Assembly: GCA_003996215.1 (NCBI GenBank)
Contig: QJPP01002936.1
Coordinates: 62,001-126,000 of the forward strand
DNA length: 64,000 nt
DNA from: Jaltomata sinuosa
Taxonomy: Eukaryota > Streptophyta > Magnoliopsida > Solanales > Solanaceae
Reading direction: 5' to 3'
The notes under the pieces are model-generated. The model did not search any database. It was not told the origin of the DNA and saw nothing but the letters and a program-made list of their open reading frames with translations. Position numbers and translations under genes: made by a program. Numbering within the stretch: the first letter of the stretch is position 1; the number at the start of each line of letters is the position of its first letter. Below are positions 1 through 11,755 of this stretch, in pieces.

Positions 1-297
1 GCTGCAAACAAATGAGAAACAATCTACTCCTTTTGAGGATAGTACTAAGGAGTAGAACATAAAAGCAGAAACATCCACTCCTTGTGCACTAAAGTTGAAG
101 CTTGAAGTGAAGGGACTATCTAACCCTTCACAAGGAATACTTGACACATGTCCTTACATCAATAGATCTGAGAGACAAAAGATTGAGAAGAGTAAGGGTG
201 TGATAAGTGACAACTCTAGAGAGGAAAAATAACAGGTTGTGTGGAGTGATATGAGAGAGTTGTCACAACTTATACTAACGCTTATAACTTCTCTTCT

Positions 298-921
298 TTG
301 TCTACTTGTCTTGATGATTGTGTAGGTATTCTTGGAAGCAAACCCAATGGGGAACGTCAAAATGTGAAGAATCATGAGGTACTTGAAAGCTTCTCGAAGG
401 AGCAAATATGCTCCAATGATGATGTCCAAGGTAAAGATTTTTCATGTGAACTTGAAGGTACATTAGCTAATCTTAACACTTTCATTGATGTAGATGAGCA
501 TGATAGTGACTTGAGTGTGAGTGATATCCTACCTTTAAATGAGCTTAATGAGTCTTTACCATGTGTTGAGCTTACAAGCTTCACCTTTCTGGTGAATCAT
601 TTCTTGTTTGTGAATGGGGAGGCCACTCCTAATGAAGGACCTAGTGGTGTGACTCTTGATCTTGAGACGGCTCTTCTTGAGGTCTATATCTTTTATGATG
701 ATCCACTTTGGTATGACAACACACTTTCCAAAAATGAAAATCTCTTCTTAGAAGATGAGAGTACGTCTAGTGGGAGGGATTGTGTCAAAAAGAATGATCC
801 TTTGGGTGATAATATTGATTTACTTGATAGTTTTGAAAACCCCCAACAAGTGATTATACTTATGAAATTAGTGATGGTTGTGACCCTTTATATGACAGCC
901 CACCTTTGTTTGATAATATGA
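298..921 (+). pseudogene. Acidic linker region of the TR-family polyprotein (relic)
   Basis: This open frame of about 207 codons is rich in Asp, Glu, Ser and Leu and repeats a short acidic pattern around DDPLWYDN. A related string, DPLYDSPPLFDN, appears in another frame at the end (around 880-920), so a frameshift lies near 840-880. I recognise no catalytic motif. By position it would lie between protease and tail in the parent polyprotein. The tail frame that follows (1037-2098) is in a different phase, so the two are separated by at least one indel. It is probably a decayed retrotransposon segment, not a host gene. Confidence 0.4.
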
Positions 922-1036
922 GGATGAGTTAGTTAGTTCATGTGATGAATTGAATTATAGCCTCTTTGATTTTAGTGGTGGTTGGGGTTAAATTGGGGGT
1001 TGTTGTTTAGAGGAGGGAGGTGACACTTTCTTACAG

Positions 1037-2098
1037 TTTGATACTTATCCCTTGGATTTTCCTAACCCTATTGGTGTGCTTGATTGTGTTCTTGAATCCA
1101 ATAGTGAGCTTACAAACGATGACACCATGGATATGATTGTTTTGCGGGACACCTTTCTTTACTACCTCTTTACATTTGATGATGTTCATACTTGTGTTCA
1201 AAATGCATTGTATAGGATTAGATAACTCCTTGGAATGTGTGATTATTTGAGCAAGCAAAACATGTGGGTCTCTTATCCTTTTGACCCCAGAGATCCTTTC
1301 CTAGTGTGTGGTTTCATGCTATTAACTCTAATGGACCCTAGGGAAAATGTGTCATTGCCTATTGTGGGTGCCACATAACTACTTGTATCCTTATTTGACA
1401 CATTTGTGCTTAAGTTATGTGATTTACAACTTGCAAATGCCAAGTTAATTAGTTATTTGTTGGTGAGTCCATGGGGTACACTTGGTACCAAACTCATATT
1501 GTCAACTTCTTGTCACCCTCTTGTGGATGGACAACTTGAAGTAGTGACTTGAACTCTTAGGAGCATGCTTAGTTTCATAAATAGAGGTAAACCAACTTCT
1601 TGGGTGTACCATTTGTTGTTTATTGATTTGGTTTCTAATGGATTCCTCAATCTCCCAAGAAGCATGACTCCGCTTGTGATCTCATTTCCTTTGGGAAGTT
1701 GCTTGAGAAAGAGATGTATAATGTGCTTGCAATATCTTATCTCATCTTTTTATGGTCTTACTTGTGAGGACACCTTAGATGAGGTTAGTAACCTTAGCAC
1801 CTTTCTCTATTACCTCTTTGCATGTGATGATGTTCATTCTTGTGTTGGACGTGCATCTTATGTAGGTAGAAGTTTCATTGGGATCTATACTTGTTTGTGT
1901 GACCAAAGTATATGGACCTTCTACAATTTTTCCCCCGATGATCTTGTGGGAGTTTGTGAACTTGTGGTGGTACCATCATTGGGGTGGTCTTGTCTTTATG
2001 ATGTGAGGAATAACCAATTCCCTTGTACTCCATCTTTTGACTTGCTTTCCATGACAATAGGGAATACTTTGTTGCTTCTTGAAAATGTGCCCCTTTAG
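1037..2098 (+). pseudogene. TR-family tail: repeated integrase-derived-looking domain, two units
   Basis: One reading frame runs from 1037 to the stop at 2096-2098, broken only by in-frame stops at 1223, 1376 and 1550. Unit 1 (1037-1378) contains DTFLYYLFTFDDVH, then QNMWVSYPFDPRDP. Unit 2 (about 1460-2098) contains LGTKLILSTSCHPLVDGQ followed by LEVV, a stop, then TLRSML, then STFLYYLFACDDVH and WTFYNFSPDD. The CHP..DGQ.EVV..TL.SML string matches the region around the catalytic Glu of Ty3/gypsy integrases (family knowledge). The TGA at 1550 sits where integrases carry Arg (CGA), so it is a likely CpG decay. The FLYYLFA..DD part is not one I recognise. It is homologous to the frames at 18483-20573. 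Confidence 0.55.
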
Positions 2099-2114
2099 TG
2101 TGATACTATTTGTA

Positions 2115-3551
2115 CTATTCATCAAGCTCCTCTTCATCTCTGCCCAAGGTAGAAAAAAGATCATCCACAGGGCCAGGAGCGGGATGGGGTGCAACCATGG
2201 CATCATTAAGAGCACTCAAATCCGCATCCCCCATTGGTGCCTGCCCTTTAGCCTTGTCAATATCCTGTCTGATAGAAGTCACAACATTTCCACAACCTCC
2301 ACCCTTTTGCACAGTTTGGACAGACTATCCACAACATCCTTCATAGCAGTTTTCACTGCTTTCTGAATCATACCTAAGATCTTCAGGGAAAATGTGTTCA
2401 ACTGGTTTTCATGGGAGTAGGTCATGTTGACCAGCTTTTGAAGGCCAATTAGGGTTGAGGATGAGGAAAAAGGTGAAGTCTTAGGAGGGGAATCAGCTGA
2501 AGGATTTTCCTGACTCTGCAAGAGTGGGAGTATCGGATATTGACCTAGTTGGGGTAGAGGAACTAGTCTCAAAATCAGTCCCGGAGACAACTGTACTGGC
2601 CAAACCTTGCAACTTTTGTTTATTTATTTTAGGGGCACCAGCATCAATCTTCTTCACAATATCAATCACTCCAGTGGAAGGTGTAGCTTTGTCAAAAGTA
2701 AAGTACAAAATCCAAGCCTTGGCACATAACTTGCTGATGACGACTAGATAGGGAATTAAGGCACCAGGTTAATGTGCACCATATATGATGCAAGCAACTA
2801 GGATAGTCCCTTCATAGGCTATCTCTTGATCATTCTTAGAATGTGAGAAATGAGAGTGGATTAATTCATACCATAGTCGAGCTTCAAAGTGGAGATCCTG
2901 ACGAGAGATCACGCCTCCCAGTGTGGCCCAAGGAGGTGTCCTAGGGGCAACAAATGGTGCAGCCCAGTCCATAGGCTTGTCCTTTGGAGCGACCTTTGGA
3001 GTGACCTTTGCCGCATACTCGGGTGCTGGAGCAATTGGTGTGTTCCAGTAGATGGAATTGATAGCCTCCGGAGTAATGTCAATGTCCTTACCCCTAACAG
3101 TCACAGAATGCAAGCAAGGAAAATCATCGACATTGCTTGTATATTTCATTGCATCCTGCTTGGCTTGGTAGGATGCAAAAAATTCCAAAACCACCTTCTA
3201 GTAGTATTCTCTAGGCACTTCTAAAAATGGGAACCACTCTCGCTCACTAAATTGATGGTGGAAATTTGGCAGGTCATCCCAAACACTAGCAAGGTTAAAA
3301 CTGCACTCTGGAGTGCATGACTTTTTAGCTTTGTATGTGTTGTAAAGGGCCTTCATGCCCTCCACACAGAAGCAAATTTTGTCCTCCTCATTAACTGACA
3401 CAAGAGGAGGTACTGCGGTGTCACTGGTAGTCTTCTTCTTCCCTTTGGACTTGCTTGTGGAGGTGGGAGGAGTTGGGGGACTTCCTAAACTGCGACCAAA
3501 GTTTCCCTTGCTAGAAGACATTGTCTTCAAAAGAAGATTGTGAGTACTCAA
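2115..3551 (-). pseudogene. Plant-transposon domain protein (PF20167-like) of element M, with coiled-coil tail
   Basis: The frame starts with a Ser/Lys/Pro-rich leader (MSSSKGNFGRS) and continues with the block FLEVPREYY, VVLEFFASYQAK, VRGKDIDITPEAIN and FEARLWYELIHSHF. This is the layout of the domain Pfam calls putative plant transposon protein (family knowledge). The same domain is found at 26919-27566 and, as its C-terminal part, at 36727-37432. The phase is kept from 3551 to about 2493 with in-frame stops at 3198 and 2769. A frameshift near 2500-2590 leads into a probable coiled coil (IGLQKLVNMTYSHENQ onward) and then an acidic end at 2115. The function of this ORF class is not established; it is often seen in pol-less LTR elements. 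This copy is dead. Confidence 0.65.
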
Positions 3552-3659
3552 AGGAATAACAAAATCTTTTTGTTTTCTTTCAATAATGAAAGAAGAAAAT
3601 GCTATAAGAAGTTAATGAAATTAAAAGAATTGAATGCATAACAAAAGAAAAAGGCACCA

Positions 3660-4005
3660 GGTAAACTGATGGCATGTGCGAGTCACATGCGAATTGCAAA
3701 TGAAGACTGATGCTTCGCAAGTGACTTCGCCCATGTAACCAGTAGACCTGGCAATGAAAAGGGTCATGGGCGAAGGCATGTACAATTCGCCCCTGCCAAT
3801 TCACGTGTCACATGTGCTTTTGCCTCTTACTAATAGTAAGCTGGCAACTTCAATCACCATATGCGATGCCTCTTGTGTTTTGCAGGTGAAGACCTGTGAT
3901 CCGCATGTCGAACGCATATGAAAAGAGTAAGAATTTTTCAACTCTTCATTTTCACTTGCATTGCCTATGCATTTCGCAGGGCAATACCTGTGGAATGCAA
4001 GTGCG
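3660..4005. repeat. Word cluster: CATGTGCGA / TTCGCA / GCATTTCGCA motifs
   Basis: Short variants of GCATGTG, TGCGA, TTCGC and their reverse complements recur many times, for example GCATGTGCGAGTCACATGCG at about 3671 and CCGCATGTCGAACGCATATG at about 3901. Flanking DNA is AT-rich and lacks them. Confidence 0.6.
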
Positions 4006-4889
4006 AACAAGTCTATGAACACATAATTTTGTAGGGTTAAGGATTAATAAGCACTAGTTGACTAATATGACAAGATATTTGGGTACTCATAATTCCCCAA
4101 AAAACTTTATACTCAAACAAGACCCAAACATTAAGATGCATACGCTTAATGATTTCCCTTAAGAAGAATGTTACCTTATCTATCATTGGGAATATCAAGC
4201 ATGATGATAAGTATTCAAGCACATTCAAATGTAACAAGAATTAACTCCCCTAAATCAAAGTGCTCACTGAACAATTTATGATCAACCATACCAACACAAA
4301 GGCATAGTGATATACAATTTTAGCTCAACGCAATAAGACTCAACAAAAACTTGCAAAGACAATGATTTGCATAATCACAAGTGGGTTACTCATACTTCAC
4401 CCAAAAACTCAAAATTATGGGCTAAAAATTACCACAAATTGCATGCATAACTTTTTAAACACGATCTATCAAGTTTTTCACAAGTAAAAACAACAATAGG
4501 CCCAAAAATTAGGGTTTGAAAGTCAGATCTCACCCAAAAATTAATATGGTAGAATAAACTAGCATGCTTCACAAATAATATTTTCAATCTACTTAAAAAC
4601 AATGATTTAATATTAGAAAACTTACCACAAGTGGAAAATAGAGACTTAGGAGTGAACATTTGATGCTTTGGGGGATTAAAAATTGTGATCCAAAATTTTC
4701 TCACTGAAAAAGTAGGTGCGGTAGTGGTGCTTCGGTGGTGAAGTGGTGAGGAAAGAGAAGTAGATTATGGGGAAAATTGTGGAAGATTAAGGGAGTTTTA
4801 AAGGTTTTGTTAAGAGTTATGGATGAAAAAGGAGTGGGAGTGATGGTTTAAAGAGAAAAGAAGAAGAAGAGCGCGGGTTAAATTTTTTG

Positions 4890-5080
4890 TGTCGGGTCAG
4901 TCAACGAGTAGGTCAATAAAATTCAAACATACATACGCTTGCGCTGCAACATGCGATTCGCACTTGACCTTGTGTGTTTTGCATTCCATGTCACAAGTGA
5001 TGATTTTCAGCGTCTTTGTTGCCAGTGTTCTGGTTTGGCATGCGAAAGCATGTGAAAGATGCAAACCTGTTGGGGCGTTT
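4890..5080. repeat. Word cluster: TGCGATTCGCA / CATGCGAAAGCATG motifs
   Basis: Same class of words as at 3660-4005, including TGCGATTCGCACTTG near 4953 and CATGCGAAAGCATGTG near 5040. This is the upstream bracket of M's spacer. Confidence 0.5.
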
Positions 5081-5248
5081 TGCCCCTTTGCTCGTATTTG
5101 TCTTGTGATCTTTTTCTCTTCAATGCAATGCTAGCAGTGGTGACAAAACCTGCCACCACAAATTGCCATATGAAAAATGCATGTTGCGGCGCACATACCC
5201 TCCGAAATTTTCCTTCCACTTAGCCATTTTTTCAATATCCCTGCATTC

Positions 5249-5290
5249 CTAAAACACACCAAAAACAACAAAAGGTAAAGGAAATAAATC
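5249..5290 (-). promoter_or_regulatory. Possible 3' splice acceptor upstream of M's second ORF
   Basis: On the - strand a T-rich run ends GGTGTGTTTTAG then GAATG, with the AG at 5250-5249. Element P has the same arrangement at 25140-25178 (TTTGTTTTAG then GAATG). A conserved pyrimidine tract plus AG in two diverged sisters could serve to splice a subgenomic RNA for the downstream ORF. This is inference. Confidence 0.3.
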
Positions 5291-5505
5291 AAAAGAAACA
5301 CTTGGGTTGCCTTCAAGAAGCGCTTGATTTTACATTGTGGCATGATGATAGTACCTCATGAATCAATTACCCAGGTTCATGCCAATACAATTGGCACAAT
5401 CCCAACCGAAACACTAGAAGTACTTCTTCAAGATATTTATCACATCCTCTTAATGCCAAGTTGACAACATCATAGATACGGATAATTAAAAAGTGTCATT
5501 AGGAT

Positions 5506-6164
5506 TCATGTGCATGTCCATAAAATATGGTGGTTTAGGCTGATCAATCCCTCAGGATCCTTCTTTCCACCATCATTATAGACAACAAGCTGACCTTCCG
5601 GTGGTTTTCCTATAATTTCATCTCCCCAAGGCCTTCCAACCATCTCATTTGTGGTTGCAATTACGGACACCATCCTATACTGGTTTGGAGGCTTCATTGG
5701 TTGACAAACATTGAATGTGACCTCCTCACTCCCCACAAAGAATTTGAGTTCTCCTAACTCAAAATCAATGAAGGCACTTACCCTAACTAAGAATTGGCAC
5801 CCTAGAATAATAGGCACTTCGAGATCAACATCATAATCTAACACAACAAAATCAGTTGGCAAGATGAACTTGTCCACTTTCACCAACACATAAAACAATA
5901 TCCCTACCGAGTGTTTAATCAAAATGTCAGCCATTAGCAACCTCATCGGTGTGGGTTTAGGAGGACCTAAATCTAACTTTATGAAAATCATGAGGGGAAT
6001 CAAATTGATGCTTGCGCCGAGGTCACACAAGGTTTTTCTATACAAGAATACACCAATGGTACAAGGGATGGTGAAAGCTCTTGGATCCTCCTCTTTAGGG
6101 GCTATATTGCTTGTCATAACAATAATACAACTGTGGGACACTTCAACCATCCCCATATTAATCA
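5506..6164 (-). pseudogene. Aspartic protease region of element M
   Basis: The frame reads TLCDLGASINLIPLMIF, the usual plant retropepsin-like pattern with the active-site motif D-L-G-A-S, and then IILGCQFLVRVSAFIDF, matching the flap and C-terminal Gly-Arg/Gln block of this family. It aligns along its length with 24400-24900 in element P. The upstream 100 or so residues that link gag to protease in P are missing here, where the solo LTR 6165-8598 sits. The C-terminal extension (SLNHHILWTCT) has no counterpart in P. The active-site residues are intact, but the polyprotein as a whole is broken. Confidence 0.65.
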
Positions 6165-8598
6165 TAAGTGACCCCAAGCTAACCCATGACCTGGCATACT
6201 ACTGAGAAATAGATTGAAAAATAATGCAAAAGCTAAAATATGTGTTGAGCTCTTGAAGAGTACTGTAATAAATTAAACCTGCATAACCAAAAATACAATG
6301 ACATTTGAAAACTTTAATTGAATGTCTGTCTATGAAGCCTTTACTAATACTAAACTATAGTTAGTCTGGACATGACCCCCAACTATCTCTAATCAATGTA
6401 TAACAACTGAAATGACTGCTATAACTACTAACTGACTGGAGTTCCCAAAAAAGGAGAACTCATTCCCTGTTGACTAGAAGTTGTGATCTGTCTAATCATA
6501 ATCCTGGGAGCTAGCACTGAAACCTACATCATGAAATTATGCAGTGCAAAGAAAGTATGCAATTAATACTTTGAATGTACTAAGCATATGAGATAATGCA
6601 CTAACTTTGAAATCACGAGAAAATATGTATATACTGAAAACATAACTAAAAACTAGACTAAGTATAGGTGTTTGAGAATGCATAAGTCAAACTACAGAAT
6701 GTTACTTGGAATGGAGTAAAAAGATGAGTTATGTTTGTAAGTCATGATATAATGCAACTGAGATGAAAACCATGAGTCATGTTTAAAGTTAATCCTTATG
6801 GGAGTTTCTTTTGCTTAGCATGCTGAAAATACTAAAATAAATGAACTGATGCAATGACCAAGTAGATAACTTTCAACTGAATAATACTGAACTGAATAAC
6901 TAACTACAAGGTCATACAACAACTAAATGTGAACTGTGGGAGATACTAATAACCGACATACCCCAAGTCGAGCTAACTAAGGCGCCAATATGTAATCCTA
7001 GATGGGAAGGGTATTCGTACCTTGCCAAGGGTACAAACACTAGCTAGCATGGATCCACTATACTGATGCTCAAAAGGGCTAAGGTGTCAAGCCTGATCTG
7101 ACGAGTGACCCATTAGAACCTATGGTGGCGCCATAGTTTTGGGACTTGGGGACTTCTACTAAAGGTATCAGCCTAAATTGATGGGTGAACCTTCATCCCT
7201 GCATCTGCTTGGTTCTAAGTACTACTCCAACTAAATATATAAGTAACTAACATAATGGATAGCTCAAAATACTGACTTTCTGATCATGCAAAGGAATATT
7301 GAGACTAAAATCACTCTAATCATGTAATTTTGAAAGACTTGAGTATCTATCTAAAAATGCATGAAACCCTAAACTGATCGAGTGTTCATAACCCACTATC
7401 CTAAAGAATGCAACTCCTCGTGAAAATTCTAAAATCTGAGTAAAATGTAAAATCTTTTAGCACCAGTTTAAAACCATGAGTTATTCAATATACTGAGGAT
7501 TCATGGAGTACAAGTATACAAGGATGCTAAACTTTATGAAAAACATGTAATGATGTCAAATCATGTTAAATTCAATCTAAAATCATGGATCTAAGAAATA
7601 CTTGTTGAAACTCATGCTAAATTGTATATTAAAGATTAAAAATCATGTAGATGCATAAGTAAACTGAATCTACAAGAAAACTTCATATTTGGGTAGGAAA
7701 CCTAGTTTTATAATTTGTAAAATCATATTGAAATTTGAAACTTTAAGCATGAGGATGAAAGAAAACCCTCATTGAAATCCCACATACTGGGGCAAAACCC
7801 TTGGTGAATTCTCTTGGGTTTGAAGCCTGAAGTTGTAGAACCCTAACTTGGATGAAGAATGATTAAGAAATCTCTTTTTGAAGTTCTTGAGTTTGTTTCT
7901 TGAAACCCTATGATCAGGGGTTAGGATATCTATCAATAATTTGTAATTTGATGATGAAATTTGATTTGGAAAACTTGAAATCCTTGGAGAAGGACATAAC
8001 TTGATGAAGGAGGAGGATAGGAGGAGAAAAAACATATTCTAGGTCTAAAAGAATGGCAAAAATGAAAAAATAGATTAAAATTGACTTGAAAAGGTCCCCA
8101 TCGATCCACATGCGAAGTGACATGCGGCCGCATATGAGGATCTCAAATCGCATGTGATTCGCACTTACTTCCATAAAGTTGGAAAAATTTCCCCGATGTG
8201 CAAAGTCACATGCGATCGCATGTGGGCTTCTGTGGCTCGCATGTCATTTTGCACCTGCTTTCTAGATTGTCACTCAAAATTAAAATGGTCATAACTTTTT
8301 ACTCCAAGCGCGGATTAACGCGCAGTCAGTGACATTAAAAAGAAGACTCGAAGACCTTTTATTTGGTGGGTATTAGGCCACTAAACTCATCATATGCTAG
8401 GAGTTATGATCATTTGAAGTTAACCCTAGTAGAATCTTAAATGAGAACTTAATCGATAGGGATGCTTTCAACTTAACTTATTGATAGATGTTTTTTATGA
8501 ACATGATTCACATCCAAAACATTTCCCACACTAGGGAATTGATCATGACATTCATGGAAATGGTTTGGGTCTTATCTTAGAATTTTTGGGGTGTTACA
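6165..8598 (-). mobile_element. Solo LTR (TGTAACACCCC family) inside element M
   Basis: On the - strand the block opens TGTAACACCCCAAAAATTC at 8598, a start typical of large gypsy LTRs, and ends with GGTTAGCTTGGGGTCACTTA near 6165, which looks like a decayed GGGTCGTGACA end. There is no coding capacity, primer site or internal region. The flanks (AATCA on the left, TCCTC on the right) are not duplicates, and the protease-linker residues expected between the flanks are gone. It therefore may have arisen by recombination or inserted with a host deletion. The left boundary is less certain than the right. A word cluster lies at 8095-8260. Confidence 0.55.
8095..8260. repeat. Word cluster in LTR: CATGCGATCGCATGTG motifs
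   Basis: Contains CATGCGATCGCATGTG near 8210 (a palindrome core CATGCGATCGCATG), ATGCGGCCGCATATG near 8122, and CGCATGTGATTCGCAC near 8149. It lies 338-503 bp from the LTR start. Confidence 0.6.
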
Positions 8599-10273
8599 TC
8601 CTCATTTAGACTATCATCATTATCAACCACATTGGGTGCACTAAGTTTCACCCCAATATCCAGACTTATGTCACCACTCTTCTCAATCACGACTTCTTTT
8701 GCTATCTTGTCATCATTTTCAATCACGACTTCTTGGGTTGATTCTCTCAATCCATCAATCATTCTCCCACTTCAAGTGACAATTGACATTAGGTGACCAT
8801 CATTCTTTAAATTTGCAAGAGTATCACTTGGAAGGGTACCTTTCAAATGAGGGTTCATTTGAGATGAGAGATGGTTCGTTTGAGCTTCCAAATCTTTGAT
8901 GGATGCCGAGTGTGAACTCACTATTTGATGAAGAGTAGAAACTTCACACTTCAACTCTTTTATCCCGTTATCCGTAGACTCAACCTTTTGTAGCACTTTT
9001 GATAACATACCTTCAATTTTGGAGTTCACAGGATCACTCACACTTTGTTGGAATAGGGAAACATCAGCTTTGGGTGGAGGTACATAGGGGTTAGCACTTC
9101 AATGATTATAGCAATCATCGTCTCTCTCATGATCTCTCTATTAACCTTCACGGTCTCGACCTTGCTCTCTATCCCTCCATTGAGTGCCTTTATCTCATCT
9201 CTAACCTTGATTCTCATTCCTTGGATGCCAAGGACCTTGATTGGTACCTTAATATCTAGGCCAAGAACCCACCGATAAAAAACAAGCATCTTCATCGGAG
9301 AGTAAGCACCCTCCTCATGACCTTTTGAACCATAAATGACCATGACATTGACACTTTTGGTCTCAACTCCCATTATATGCTTGGCCAATAATTCAATCTG
9401 GGTCATCACTTTGGCTATGGTATCATCTCCTACCTCCCCCCATCTCCTCATCTCACTAGTTATTATGGAGAAAGTAAATCCGATGAAACTTCTGCCTCTC
9501 TAGTACGCCATGCTCTATTGGTTTTTGTCATTCGTTCTAAGAGAGCCAAAGCAAGACCATAATTTTGGTCCATGAGAGTCCCACCTATGATGTTGTTATC
9601 CACCAATTTTTTCATAGAGTCTAGTGCTCAATAGAAGCTTAGGAGAAGAACCCCTTATGGAAAACCATGGTTTGGTCATTACAATAGCTTCTTCTTGAAT
9701 CTCAACCATACTTCATGCAATGGCTCATACGACATCTATCAAAAATTTGTGATCTCATCTCTTAATTGCATCATACGGGAAGGTGGAAAAAATCTGACCA
9801 AGAAGGCTTCAACTAATCCATTATAAGTCATAATAGAGCTCTTCGGGAGCTCTTCAAGCCACGCGATTTCCTCTCCCGTAAGAGAGAATGGTAACAACCA
9901 AAGTTGGATCAACTCTTGAGATATGTTTTGTATGTTGAAGGGATGACAAATATCAACAAAATTTCAGATATGTCAATTAACATCTTCATGGGCCAGCCCT
10001 CCAAATAGTCCTTTCATTTCTATCAAATGCACCATTGTACTATTTTACATGGAATACAACATTGCCAACAATTAGGGGTAGTCGGATGGCACCTATGGCA
10101 CAATGAATAATGGGTCCATCCTCCACATCTTTGAATTCGTCGACACTTTCTTTATCACCCACTTGCTCATGAGCCACCTATTCAAAAGCAACTAAAACAA
10201 CAAAAAAGTAAAAGAGAATAAACACTTAACAAAAGTGAATTAAACAATAATCAAATGGCAAATCAATAACCAT
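8599..10273 (-). pseudogene. Decayed gag of element M
   Basis: Fragments in several frames parallel P's gag. At about 9830-9600 there are remnants of a retrotransposon gag domain (the counterpart of EELPDGSITSWAEL in P). At 9451-9360 there is GDDTIAKVMTQIELLAKHIMG, nearly identical to P's ETIAKMMTQIDLLAKHIMG. A coiled-coil segment follows at 9041-8772 (VESTDNGIKELKCEVSTL, then SSHSASIKDLEA). The frame changes at least twice and contains many stops upstream of 9451. The segment ends where the solo LTR starts at 8598. Confidence 0.6.
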
Positions 10274-10291
10274 TCCCTAACAATGGCGCCA
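10274..10291 (-). other. Primer binding site of M, tRNA-Asp type
   Basis: The - strand reads TGGCGCCATTGTTAGGGA. This resembles the complement of the 3' end of plant tRNA-Asp (TGGCGCCGTTGCCGGGGA, recalled), with differences that are mostly transitions. It starts a few bases after the LTR end, as expected for an Athila/Tat-type element. Confidence 0.65.
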
Positions 10292-11284
10292 TTTTTTATG
10301 ACGTTCAAAAGCACTTTCCAGAAGGAGGTGGTAACGATCGCCAAGAAAAATAATAAGTAACCCAATAGATGTCGGGGTCTAATCCATGGAGAATGGGATG
10401 ATGACTTGCCACTAGGCATCAAATATTAACTCACTAGAGTAAGCACTTGTCTAAACAAGCAAAAGTAATTAAGGGGAAAAGGTTTGGGAACTCAAAATTC
10501 AAATTATAACAATTTAGCGAGTAAACACAAGAGTTCAATCAAGAGAGGAAGCCTATGGGTGTACTTTCGATAGTGTCATACGTTGGGATAGTGGTTGATT
10601 ATTCAAACAAACTGCCAATTAATAGCATATGTAGCTTGGTTTAAGCTATAATTAGTAGTTTTTCAACCTACCAAATATATTTATTATAGTCTTATTTCAA
10701 GCCCATAGTTGTACATCAAACCAACCAATAAATGCTTAGGTGAATCAAACTATATCTAGATTTGACTCTTAGATGAAATTCCCTATAATCAAGCTATTTC
10801 TAGCCTCATTTTTTGGTGGGAATCCCAAATACCCACTATTGAATTCTTACCCAATTAAAGAACTCCTCTTCCAAGCAATAACACGATTAGTAAATTAAAT
10901 CAATGTTTGCAAGCATCAATTTTAGAATTAAAACATGAAGAATTCAATAAACTCATACTCAATCATTAATTATAAGCATAAATAATCAATACCCATTCCC
11001 AATTTCAAACACCCATCATGCACACACCCCTAGAGATGAGTTTAGCTACTCATAGTAAAGGAATAAGATAAGATACCAAATGGGTTTCCCAAAATTTCAT
11101 TAATTGTGTAAGCTAAATTCAAAATACAAGCTCAAATTATTTACAATGGTGTTTTTCTTAAGGAAAAAATGAGGAAAATTGTACTCTCTACACTATATCC
11201 CTTGGGTAAGTAAAAACTGCTCAATAATACGGTACAAATCCCACAATGAATTTTAGAACCTTTCCAAATGCATCATGTACATTG

Positions 11285-11545
11285 GACAAAATTGCCCTTC
11301 GGAGCATGTGCAAAGTAAGGTGCGAAGGCACCTGTGATTTCCCCTGGCATTGTGCGGTTCGCATGTGCCCAACTTCTCTGGAACTATCGAACAAGTAGGG
11401 TGTGATGTCAGGTGCAAGGAGAGGGGCTATCACCCTTGACAAAGTGCAGCTCATATGTAATTGTTTACTTAGGCAGTTTATAAACTTCCACATGCGTTAG
11501 CACCTGCAAAATACAGGTGCCCACTTGCTGCTCGCATGTCACTTC
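11285..11545. repeat. Word cluster in M LTR: GTGCGGTTCGCATGTG / GCACCTGCAAAATACAGGTGC
   Basis: Repeated GTGCGAAGGCAC, TGTGCGGTTCGCATGTGCC and GCACCTGCAAAATACAGGTG words, several of them near-palindromic. It lies 212-472 bp from the LTR start, the same place as the cluster in P's LTRs, but with different words. Confidence 0.6.
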
Positions 11546-11730
11546 ACCCTTCATGACAAAACCTTTCCCTTCCGATCATCTTTGTACTTTTTAACTCCTT
11601 TTTAATCTCTTTTGGTTCAAATCCTTTTCATTCTTCATTTCACTATGAGTACCTGTATTTATGACAAATAAGGCAATAAGTACCTCCAATTCTCATCAAA
11701 ACATAATAATAATTCATGAATAAAGGCTCA

Positions 11731-11755
11731 ATAAGTTGGTAGATTACCAACTTAT
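11731..11755 (-). repeat. LTR-tip hairpin of M (11-bp perfect arms)
   Basis: ATAAGTTGGTA and TACCAACTTAT are perfect inverted arms around a 3-base centre, directly after the LTR's TG. The homologous position in P (30614-30638) has different arm bases that also pair. Confidence 0.75.

Larger units (their letters stand above)
1..2098 (+). mobile_element. Truncated downstream half of a TR-family (gag-protease-tail) LTR element
   Basis: The stretch contains an acidic linker frame and then a long frame related to the tail of element TR at 18483-20573 on the opposite strand. The shared motif is a block reading TFLYYLFAxDD followed about 30 residues later by MWVFY.FDP-like residues. No gag, LTR or primer site is visible, so the copy is cut at both ends: by the window edge on the left and by the junction with element M near 2099-2110. 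Bases 1-297 have no sustained frame. The first bases after the final stop, TGATACTA, match the first bases of the TR LTR, which may mean the break lies just inside the 3' LTR. Confidence 0.6.
3552..5505 (-). other. Non-coding spacer of element M between protease and the second ORF
   Basis: I see no protein-coding frame with family resemblance here. The spacer is bracketed by two clusters of TGCGA / CATGTG words (3660-4005 and 4890-5080) and otherwise resembles the spacer of element P at 25187-26918. Its 5' side begins with a pyrimidine-rich run ending in TTTTAG (acceptor-like site at 5249). Confidence 0.6.

Noticed and set aside
298..921. Host gene encoding an acidic protein
   Set aside because: It is followed by retroelement tail sequence, has a frameshifted duplicate motif and no start or exon structure of its own.
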